DNA of 5,655 bases, from positions 1 to 5,655 of the forward strand of contig RFJE01000060.1 in NCBI GenBank assembly GCA_003695005.1, read 5' to 3'. Made by a program: the position numbers and the translations under genes. Positions 1 through 5,540 of the stretch are shown here, piece by piece. Source of the stretch: Candidatus Hydrogenedentota bacterium. GTDB taxonomy: Bacteria; Spirochaetota; Leptospiria; Turneriellales; J094. How positions within the stretch are numbered: position 1 is the stretch's first letter; each line of letters starts with the position of its first letter. Below the pieces are notes generated by a model. That model was not told the origin of the DNA. It searched no databases and saw nothing but the letters and a program-made list of their open reading frames with translations.

Positions 1-638
1 AGGAAAATAAGCGCACGTGTTAAATCGAGTTTCTTTTTTAAAATATCTATCATCTTATTAAAGACAACCTGTACTTCGGGAGACTTTCCCATTTCCTGGC
101 TAGCCTCAATAAGAGTTTCTAGCATCTTGGTTCTCGATTTTAAATTTGATAAAGTTAACTGGTTTGCAAAAATTTGAGCCGAATAGGAAGCCAATAATTC
201 CATAAACTCCTGGTGATCCGCAGAAAAGGCATTCGGCTTTGCTGAATCCACAGTAATAACCCCAAATGCCTTTCCACCTACCGTCAGGGGAACAGCAAGC
301 TCACTTTTAATATCTGGACGGATAGCAATGTAGTAAGGGTCTTGGCTAGTATCCCCAATGTTTCGACTTCTACCGGTTAAAATACAACGACCGGTAACCC
401 CTTCGCCTATCTTTAAACGAACATTTTTAGGGACATCTTGATCAAGACCCCGAAATACATGGATTTCTAAATGTTTTCTATCTTCGTCTAACAAAGAAAT
501 ATTTCCAGAATCCGCCTGTGTCCTTTCCACAGCCTGGTCTAAAATTTCTTCTAATATTTCTTGCGGACTTTCTTTCGATAAAACCTGTAAATTAATCTCA
601 TGCAAAGAAATTAAAGGATTCGTGTACTCATTAATCAT
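1..638 (-). CDS. GAF-domain sensory/signalling protein, N-terminal part (C-terminus beyond the left edge)
   Basis: The minus strand stays open from an ATG at 638-636 to the window edge, giving about 212 residues without a stop. Residues ~20-162 form a typical GAF domain: a helix rich in E/I/L (PQEILEEILDQAVERT), the strand NISLLDED, the motif GEGVTGRCILTGR (~78-90), and the C-terminal strand pair SELAVPLTVGGKAFGVITVDS followed by a helix starting FSADHQEFMELLA. A helical linker follows, and residues ~171-212 (TLIEASQEMGKSPEVQVVFNKM) look like the start of a second GAF domain. GAF domains bind small ligands or pigments and regulate an attached output domain (histidine kinase, cyclase, phosphatase or sigma-54 activator); that domain is outside the window, so the output is unknown. 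The frame is open upstream to a TAA at 740-738 with no other in-frame ATG. No clear Shine-Dalgarno precedes the chosen ATG, so the exact start is uncertain. Transcribed divergently from the oxidoreductase genes. Confidence 0.85.
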   Translation of the reverse strand, partial: MINEYTNPLISLHEINLQVLSKESPQEILEEILDQAVERTQADSGNISLLDEDRKHLEIHVFRGLDQDVPKNVRLKIGEGVTGRCILTGRSRNIGDTSQDPYYIAIRPDIKSELAVPLTVGGKAFGVITVDSAKPNAFSADHQEFMELLASYSAQIFANQLTLSNLKSRTKMLETLIEASQEMGKSPEVQVVFNKMIDILKKKLDLTRALIF

Positions 639-693
639 GAAGGATAAAAAATAACCAAAAGTGATACCGTCAAGCAATAAAATACTGGATAGC

Positions 694-729
694 CAGCGAT
701 CAGGGATACGGAGTTTCGCGGTATCGCTG
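694..729. repeat. Imperfect palindrome related to the hairpin at 5514-5540
   Basis: CAGCGAT (694-700) is the exact complement of ATCGCTG (723-729). Read on the minus strand, the segment begins AGCGATACCGCGAAACTCCG and continues TATC; these 24 bases match the first 24 bases of the downstream hairpin at 20 positions. It looks like a degenerate copy carrying four extra bases (CCTG) before the final ATCGCT. It lies about 60 bases upstream of the GAF gene start. This is either a dispersed intergenic palindrome family or a structured leader; which of the two cannot be decided from one window. Confidence 0.5.
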
Positions 730-746
730 AAATCAAATTAAAAATA

Positions 747-923
747 AGGCAAAAAGCCTGCTAGGGCTGTTTCCGTCCCTGACCCCCTCACCTTTTTTAA
801 CGTTGTATAACCTATATGGAATGCATTGACCCTGTTAAGCAGAGAACAAAATCTTGTTCTACCTTTGTGCAAAAAAAGGTGAGGGGGTGAGGGATTTGAG
901 CACGAGCAGCCCTTTTTGCCCTT
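747..923. mobile_element. MITE-like element with long inverted-repeat ends, no coding capacity
   Basis: The two ends are long imperfect inverted repeats. The core is a perfect 17-bp match: ACCCCCTCACCTTTTTT at 782-798 pairs with 872-888. After one mismatch the pairing continues for five more bases (TCCCT 776-780 against AGGGA 890-894). Further out the similarity remains: AAGGCAAAAAG at 747-757 against CTTTTTGCCCTT at 912-923, with a TGCT/AGCA block between. Each arm is thus roughly 50 bases around a unique centre of about 70 bases. There is no transposase and I see no clear target-site duplication. The right end stops three bases before the GGAG of the next gene's ribosome-binding site. A non-autonomous transposable element or a family of intergenic repeats is the best reading. 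A transcribed long hairpin acting in the 5' leader is the alternative. A 62-codon minus-strand open frame inside it is a by-product of the repeat. Confidence 0.55.
843..860. repeat. Perfect 7-bp hairpin inside the inverted-repeat element
   Basis: AGAACAA (843-849), a four-base loop AATC, then TTGTTCT (854-860). It sits in the centre of the larger inverted-repeat element, close to its right arm. No T-tract follows on the plus strand, so it is not a standard intrinsic terminator. It may be a structural part of the element or an operator-like dyad; the sequence alone does not decide. Confidence 0.4.
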
Positions 924-926
924 CAC

Positions 927-938
927 GGAGAATTCTTG
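927..938 (+). promoter_or_regulatory. Ribosome-binding site that supports the TTG start of the 158-aa gene
   Basis: GGAG at 927-930 is followed by five bases and TTG at 936-938. The first in-frame ATG (948-950) is 17 bases from this GGAG, too far for normal use, and has no better site of its own. The TTG start is therefore preferred, giving a protein that begins M-R-D-T-M-I. Confidence 0.55.
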
Positions 939-1412
939 CGTGACACTATGATTGCATTTTCAACCGTTGTGCTCGTGATAGCCTATCGAGAAAAACTTTT
1001 AAGGAAGCCTTTAGAGTCCATAGGACGTGCCTTTTTTCCTGAAAATGATTTTGGCGCACCTAGTTGGAAAGATGTGGATTTAGTAAAACGAACTTTAGAT
1101 ATGAATAAAATGCTTCCACCTAAGACCGGCCGGCAGCTTGATTTACTATATTTGGCGGCGTACTGGATTTTTCCTATTTTTGTATTTCGCATTCCCCCTT
1201 TGTCCTTGTATAGCACTAAAACACAAACGAAAATTTTTCAAAAAATGGCTGCTTCTCGCAATTACTTTATTCGATCTTTGGCGGATGCAGTAAAAGCTTC
1301 CATTACAATGGTTTATATGTCTCATGAAAAAGTAGTAAAGTATATTGGAGAGAAAGACCATTGTCCTTTGCCAAACGATCCTTTTAAAATTCCAAAGGGA
1401 AAATTTCCATGA
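936..1412 (+). CDS. Probable helical small subunit / partner of the adjacent GMC oxidoreductase
   Basis: This is a 158-aa protein of unknown specific function. It has a short hydrophobic N-terminus (residues 5-17, MIAFSTVVLVIAY), a basic and aromatic stretch (RAFFPENDFG, 31-40), the segment LPPKTGRQLDLLYLAAYW (60-77) followed by the hydrophobic IFPIFVFRIPPLSLYS (78-93), and a helical C-terminal half (QTKIFQKMAASRNYFIRSLADAVKASITMVYMSHEKVVKYIGE). That general pattern resembles the helical domain fused N-terminally to FAD-dependent long-chain alcohol oxidases, and small subunits of multi-subunit GMC dehydrogenases. I infer this from pattern and position, not from a clear signature. Its TGA overlaps the ATG of the GMC gene (ATGA at 1409-1412), which implies translational coupling and a shared complex or pathway. 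The start is TTG, supported by GGAG five bases upstream. The N-terminal hydrophobic run is short, with no obvious cleavage site; it could be a membrane contact rather than an export signal. Confidence 0.75.
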   Translation: MRDTMIAFSTVVLVIAYREKLLRKPLESIGRAFFPENDFGAPSWKDVDLVKRTLDMNKMLPPKTGRQLDLLYLAAYWIFPIFVFRIPPLSLYSTKTQTKIFQKMAASRNYFIRSLADAVKASITMVYMSHEKVVKYIGEKDHCPLPNDPFKIPKGKFP

Positions 1413-2956
1413 AGAAACCAAAAAGCGTAGCCGGTAAAATTTTTGAATATGACGAAATTGCTGAAGGCTTTGAAGCCGAAGCCGATGCCATTGTTATTGG
1501 AAGTGGGGCCGGCGGTGCGGTGGCTGCATATAATTTAGCGAAAAGTGGGCGCAAAGTAATCCTGTTAGAAGCCGGTCCCGTGGCAAGGCGCAGCGAAATG
1601 ACAAAAAATGCACCGGAAATCCTAGCAAAGTATTATTGGGATGGGGGACTACGACTAGCAAAAGGCACTTCTTTTCAGCCGGCCATGCAAGGGCGCATGC
1701 TAGGCGGAAGTACAGTAATTAATTCGGCAATCATTTTACCTTTGCCGGAGTGGGTTAGGCAAGATTGGGCAAAGTCGGATGGGCTTTATTTTGCAACAGG
1801 CGATAAGTTTGAAGAAAGTATTCATCGGATTTCTAAGAAAATTCATGTAACACCAACGCCGTGGAAAGTCATGGGTAAAAGAAATTTAACGGCAAAAGCA
1901 GCTCTAGATGCAGCAGGGATTGCCGGAAAGCCATTACCAAGAGCAGTTAAACATTGCAAAGGTTGTGGAGATTGTATCATTGGTTGTCCGGATGAAAACA
2001 AGCAAAGTGTAGATTTAAACTTTATCCCCGAGGCAATGGCGCATGGCGCCGATGTATATGTATCGTCTCATGTAAAACAAATTGTAAAAAGTCGTGGGAA
2101 AGTCGTAGGAGTAAAAGGAAGAGTCATTCAGCCATTTACTTATAAAAAAGGAGGAAAGTTTTTTGTAAAAGCGCCACTTGTGATTCTTGCCGCGGGTGCT
2201 ACGCATACCCCTGTTATATTGCAGCAATCCGGAATTAATCCTAGAAGAACAGCAGGTAAGACCTTAATGGCGCATTTGACAGGAGGGGTTATTGGTTTTA
2301 TGCCGGATCCAACAGATCCATGGTATGGAGCTACACAGGGCTATGGTGCAATTAGCACAGTGTATCGTGGATTAAAGTTCGAAAGCTTATGGGCATCACC
2401 GTCCGTTTTATCTGTAAAATGGGGTGGAATTGGAGAAGAGTTTTTGCGGGAGCTAAAAGAAGTTCGTTATGCAACCCTCATTGCTGTTGTTTATCGAGCT
2501 AAAATGAAAGGCAGTGTTCGTGCCGGTTTTGATGGTAGTCCTATTATGAAATTATATTTTCCAAGAAAAGAAGTTCACACTGTCATGAAAGCTGTAAAGG
2601 ATGCTACCGAAGGATTATTGGAGTCGGGCGCAAGGTATGCCGTACCTATGGTTAGGCGAGTTCCGAAAAAAATTTATAAAAAAGAAGAAGCTGCCGCGCT
2701 TTTAAATCCTAAAATTAGTTTGCGAGATTACAGCGCTACGTTTAACCATTTGTTTGCTTCTTGTCGCATGGGTACTAATGAAAAAGAGCATACTGTAGAT
2801 TTAAGTGGAAAAGTACGTGGCATAAAAGGTCTTTATATTTGCGATGCGAGTATTTTCCCGAGTCCTTCTGCTGTAAATCCGCAGCTAACGATCATGGTTT
2901 TATCGGACTTAATTACACGACGACTCGGTGAGTTTTCACAAAGTGATTACTTATGA
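1409..2956 (+). CDS. GMC-family FAD-dependent oxidoreductase (alcohol/sterol oxidase-like) with CxxCxxCxxxCP motif
   Basis: This 515-aa flavoprotein probably oxidises an alcohol group on an unidentified substrate. Residues 26-56 form the ADP-binding Rossmann fold, with G31-S-G-A-G-G36 and ribose-binding E54. GRMLGGSTVINSA at 95-107 is the first GMC signature and GATHTPVILQQSGIN at 263-277 the second. The C-terminal GMC domain has NHLFASCRMG (446-455) and GLYICDASIFPSPSAVNPQLTIM (474-496); H447 and N490 match the catalytic His/Asn pair of the family. Residues 183-194 read C-K-G-C-G-D-C-I-I-G-C-P, a complete ferredoxin-like spacing (C183, C186, C189, C193). Cys-rich segments at this place occur in the cholesterol-oxidase/long-chain-alcohol-oxidase branch; whether they hold an iron-sulfur cluster here is unknown. 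No signal peptide is visible, so it is probably cytoplasmic or membrane-associated through its partner. The start is ATG 1409, with AAGGGA (1395-1400) eight bases upstream. It overlaps both neighbours by ATGA. A choline-dehydrogenase label would be misleading. Confidence 0.93.
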   Translation: MKKPKSVAGKIFEYDEIAEGFEAEADAIVIGSGAGGAVAAYNLAKSGRKVILLEAGPVARRSEMTKNAPEILAKYYWDGGLRLAKGTSFQPAMQGRMLGGSTVINSAIILPLPEWVRQDWAKSDGLYFATGDKFEESIHRISKKIHVTPTPWKVMGKRNLTAKAALDAAGIAGKPLPRAVKHCKGCGDCIIGCPDENKQSVDLNFIPEAMAHGADVYVSSHVKQIVKSRGKVVGVKGRVIQPFTYKKGGKFFVKAPLVILAAGATHTPVILQQSGINPRRTAGKTLMAHLTGGVIGFMPDPTDPWYGATQGYGAISTVYRGLKFESLWASPSVLSVKWGGIGEEFLRELKEVRYATLIAVVYRAKMKGSVRAGFDGSPIMKLYFPRKEVHTVMKAVKDATEGLLESGARYAVPMVRRVPKKIYKKEEAAALLNPKISLRDYSATFNHLFASCRMGTNEKEHTVDLSGKVRGIKGLYICDASIFPSPSAVNPQLTIMVLSDLITRRLGEFSQSDYL

Positions 2957-3306
2957 CCCGTAAATTTGCTGTTGGTATTTTAACAATTAGTCTTTTGCAA
3001 ACAGGGATGATTGTATCCCCTTTACAAGACAGTGTAGTCTGTACATGCGCTTTAAAAGGACATAGCAAAGATTGCCAATGTGCATGTAAACATAAGAACC
3101 ATCATGCTATGAAAAAAGGGAATCATACAAAAGAAGTTATTTCCGATTGTTCGCATATTCCAAAAGAAAAAGTTCCGGCTATTTTTATGGCATGGAGTAT
3201 GCCACACGAATTTTTCTTTTTTTTTCCTACGCTGATAGTTTCTCTTCCCCAAAGCAATTTTTTTTATTCTTCTATTTTGTCCTTAAAGTGGATTCCCCCT
3301 TCTTAA
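2953..3306 (+). CDS. Small Cys/His-rich exported or membrane-anchored protein, probable metal (copper) handling
   Basis: This is a 117-aa protein that I cannot place in a named family. Residues 1-24 look like a signal or membrane segment (MTRKFAVGILTISLLQTGMIV). Next comes a metal-ligand-rich region: C30-T-C32, H37, C41-Q-C43-A-C45-K-H47, H50-H51, M53, H58, C66-S-H68, in all six Cys and six His in 39 residues. After M79, M83 and H85 follows a hydrophobic tail with five consecutive Phe (87-91) and an end in W-I-P-P-S, possibly a second membrane segment. Small Cys/His proteins with a hydrophobic start and a Pro-Pro end next to copper or heavy-metal genes are known in other bacteria (for example DUF2946 beside oprC in Pseudomonas, or HYC_CC_PP proteins in Bacteroidetes). 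The resemblance here is in architecture only. The start ATG overlaps the GMC stop (ATGA 2953-2956), with only a weak AAGTG seven bases upstream, so coupling probably drives translation. The receptor gene follows after 77 bases. Confidence 0.75.
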   Translation: MTRKFAVGILTISLLQTGMIVSPLQDSVVCTCALKGHSKDCQCACKHKNHHAMKKGNHTKEVISDCSHIPKEKVPAIFMAWSMPHEFFFFFPTLIVSLPQSNFFYSSILSLKWIPPS

Positions 3307-3370
3307 AGCTTTTGCTAAAATCTCACTTTTAACAAAAAAAGCGAAATACATTAAAAAGGTACATTTAAGA

Positions 3371-3383
3371 AAAGGAGGAAATA
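3371..3383 (+). promoter_or_regulatory. Strong ribosome-binding site of the receptor gene
   Basis: AAAGGAGG at 3371-3378 lies five bases before the ATG at 3384. It is by far the best Shine-Dalgarno in the window, in contrast to the overlap-coupled upstream genes, and suggests that the receptor is translated independently at a high rate. The preceding 64 bases after the small gene's stop are A/T-rich. A weak GCTTTT/AAAAGC pair (3308-3313, 3337-3342) is present, but I see no convincing terminator or -35/-10 promoter, so co-transcription with the upstream genes is likely but not shown. Confidence 0.7.
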
Positions 3384-5495
3384 ATGAAACGTATCATCAT
3401 GATATTTATGTTTTTACAATTTGTGATGTATGCACAACAACAAACAGAAAAAGCAAACGAAAACCAAAACCAAAACAAAACAGAACAAAAAACAAGAAAA
3501 AGAAAGTTTACTCGTGGCAATGTAATTGAAGTCATTGCAGGAAAGTATCCTGTAAACAAGTCTAGCTTATCTAATGAGGAAATTCGCAAAACAAGTCCGG
3601 TGGATGCGGGAAAAGCGGTAAGTGAGCTAGCCGGAATCGAAGCGATTGAAAGAGGATCCGTTGCTACCGATGTTCGCTTACGTGGTGCTAGTAAAGATTC
3701 CATTCTCGTTAGCATCGAAGGGATGCCGTTTTATGGCGCCGGACCTATGCGGATGGACCCTGCGTTATTCCATTTAGACTTTTTACAAATTAGTAAAATG
3801 GAAATTATCATGGGGCCTTATGACATGACTCATTTAGGTGGGAATGTTGGAAGCATTCACTTCCGCTTCTTGCCTGTGGAAAAAGGAGTTCATGGTTCTG
3901 CGCATGCTCTTTATGGATCGTATCAGCGGATCGAAGGAGCAGGTGCACTATCATACTCAACAAAGAGTGAATCTTTTTTTGCACAAGCAGGATATGCTTA
4001 CAAGCAATCCAATGTCTATACATCGGGTGATGGGAAAGCTTTAACACAAATTTACCCCGAAAATTCTACGAATGCCTACAAGGATGATTCGAAAAATCAA
4101 AAAGCGTATGCATTCCAAACGGCATGGGCTTCTGTTGGTTCGCGCCTTTCGAATACCACAAAGGGCGAGCTTTATTTTTCGTACCAAAGAGCAGGAAAAA
4201 TCTTGTATCCATACTTGCTTATGGATGCCACAAAAGATACAGCAGCCATTGGTTTGTTTCATCTGCAAGCCCAAAATATAGGTGGTTTTACCGCCATAAA
4301 GTATTCTATAGGGTACACCGTAGTCGATCACGATATGGACAATGCCCTGCGGAAACAAGCCAGCATGATGCCAATGGAAACTACGGCGCTAGCGGTAAAT
4401 TTATCGTCACGCCTTGCATTTGTGCTAGAAAGCTCACAACAGAAAACAGAGTTTGGGGTAGATGCCTTAAAAAGATTTTGGAGAGCCGACAATTCCATGA
4501 CAATGTCGAGTGGAATGGTGATGAATTCCAACTTAATTCCTGCTGTAACTACTTTACAAGGGGGAGCTTTTGGAGAGCACTCTTTTCTGCTAGGGCGTTT
4601 AAGCACTATCACACTTTCGGCTCGTGCAGACTATGCAAACATGAATTCGCAAGAAGATAATAGTAGCATCCAAAAACAATTTTACGAAAATGTGAATACA
4701 AAACGAACCTTTTTCTTTCCTTCTGCTGCTGTGGAGTTTGTTCATTCTCGCGGGCAGTGGGAATTTTTTATTGGCAGTGGGATTAAAAGTCGCATCCCCG
4801 ATGCGCTAGAAATCTTTGGTGCGCTTAACCGGCCATGCAATATGATGAGTTGTCAAAACACTTGGGTGGGTAATCCAAACTTAAAACCAGATACTCGAAG
4901 CGAGATAGATTTAGGAGCTACCCAACGAAGCAAAAGCATGAGATTCAAATGGCGTGCTTATGCGGGCTATGGTTATGCCACCATTGTGCCTGCGGAGATT
5001 TCTTCTGCTGGCGGACAAAAAGCTCTTACGTACCAAAACAAAAATACCATTTTTGCAGGCAGTGAGCTTTCGTTTCGTTGGCGCTTTTTTGCTAGTTTTT
5101 CCCTTGTAGGCAATGCTTCTTACTTACGAGCAAAAACCACAAAGGGCGAAAACTTACCAGAAATTGCGCCCTTAAATGGTAAACTTGGGATATTAAGCGA
5201 GAATAAAGTACTGTGTGCAAACTGTAAATTAGAAAGTGAAGTATTCTCTCGCTTTGCCTTTAAGCAAAATGAAATTAACCAAAACTTAAATGAAACCAGT
5301 ACACCGGCATGGGCAACGGCAAATGCACGCTTTGCATTTGCAATGCAAAGATTGCGCATAAACTTACTTTTAGAAAATTTGCTCAATACATACTATTACA
5401 ATCACCTATCGTATTTGCGTGATCCTTTTTCTGCAGGAGTTAAAGTGCCTCAACCAGGATTTCACTTTATTTTGCAAGCAGAAGCTCGCTTGTAA
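3384..5495 (+). CDS. TonB-dependent outer-membrane receptor, OprC/NosA-type copper receptor family
   Basis: This 703-aa outer-membrane receptor probably imports copper or a related metal using TonB energy. Residues 1-17 are a signal peptide (cleavage likely after VMYA), followed by an N/Q/K-rich linker (18-41) and a possible TonB box NVIEVIAG (46-53). The plug (~60-165) has VRLRGASKDSILVSIEGMP (97-115), GAGPMRMDP (118-126) and MEIIMGPYD (139-147). The region to the end is a beta-barrel finishing with LENLLNTYYYNHLSYLRDP and PQPGFHFILQAEARL, the family's usual C-terminal strands, though the last residue is Leu rather than Phe. The RMDP plug motif and DHDMDNALR (315-323) are hallmarks of the OprC/NosA branch, where CxxxM and HxM bind copper. 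Here H316 and M318 are kept, but the Cys position is G120 (GPMRM, M124 kept). Extra candidate ligands are M328, M329, M331, C485-N-M-M-S-C490 and C611-A-N-C614. Full length and intact. Copper is the favoured substrate by family, not proven. Confidence 0.92.
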   Translation: MKRIIMIFMFLQFVMYAQQQTEKANENQNQNKTEQKTRKRKFTRGNVIEVIAGKYPVNKSSLSNEEIRKTSPVDAGKAVSELAGIEAIERGSVATDVRLRGASKDSILVSIEGMPFYGAGPMRMDPALFHLDFLQISKMEIIMGPYDMTHLGGNVGSIHFRFLPVEKGVHGSAHALYGSYQRIEGAGALSYSTKSESFFAQAGYAYKQSNVYTSGDGKALTQIYPENSTNAYKDDSKNQKAYAFQTAWASVGSRLSNTTKGELYFSYQRAGKILYPYLLMDATKDTAAIGLFHLQAQNIGGFTAIKYSIGYTVVDHDMDNALRKQASMMPMETTALAVNLSSRLAFVLESSQQKTEFGVDALKRFWRADNSMTMSSGMVMNSNLIPAVTTLQGGAFGEHSFLLGRLSTITLSARADYANMNSQEDNSSIQKQFYENVNTKRTFFFPSAAVEFVHSRGQWEFFIGSGIKSRIPDALEIFGALNRPCNMMSCQNTWVGNPNLKPDTRSEIDLGATQRSKSMRFKWRAYAGYGYATIVPAEISSAGGQKALTYQNKNTIFAGSELSFRWRFFASFSLVGNASYLRAKTTKGENLPEIAPLNGKLGILSENKVLCANCKLESEVFSRFAFKQNEINQNLNETSTPAWATANARFAFAMQRLRINLLLENLLNTYYYNHLSYLRDPFSAGVKVPQPGFHFILQAEARL

Positions 5496-5513
5496 ATTTG
5501 CCACTTAGCAGGT

Positions 5514-5540
5514 AGCGATACGTCGAAACGACGTATCGCT
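5514..5540 (+). terminator. Perfect 12-bp hairpin after the receptor gene, possible terminator or palindromic repeat
   Basis: AGCGATACGTCG (5514-5525), loop AAA, CGACGTATCGCT (5529-5540), starting 19 bases after the receptor stop. The stem is strong and GC-containing, but no T-run follows directly (GAATTGAG comes next; the nearest T5 is at 5561-5565). It may be a non-canonical terminator or a 3' stabilising structure. The related imperfect copy at 694-729 argues that it is also a member of a dispersed palindrome family. Confidence 0.5.

Noticed and set aside
826..854. TTGACC (826-831) as a -35 element for the four-gene unit
   Set aside because: The bases at the right distance (AAATCT around 849) are a poor -10 match; no promoter can be called with confidence.
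738..926. Open frame of 62 codons on the minus strand
   Set aside because: It lies almost entirely in the inverted-repeat element, has low-complexity composition and no ribosome-binding site; a by-product of the repeat.
948..950. ATG as alternative start of the 158-aa gene
   Set aside because: It is 17 bases from the only GGAG; TTG at 936 has proper spacing. The ATG remains possible, with a loss of only four residues.
1409..3306. Chalkophore or RiPP-type system, with the Cys-rich peptide as precursor and the oxidoreductase as modifying enzyme
   Set aside because: The small protein has a membrane-like start and a hydrophobic C-terminus rather than a leader/core layout, and GMC enzymes are not established RiPP modifiers. 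Nothing in the sequence supports it beyond gene proximity.
3147..3332. Alternative frame suggesting a frameshift in the Cys/His-rich gene at the T-tracts
   Set aside because: The annotated frame stays open to a plausible hydrophobic tail ending in PPS, so there is no need to assume a frameshift.
4124..4660. Open frame of 178 codons on the plus strand, and several 60-105 codon frames on both strands inside the receptor and oxidoreductase genes
   Set aside because: All overlap clearly recognised genes with conserved motifs in another frame, and their own translations show no family pattern.
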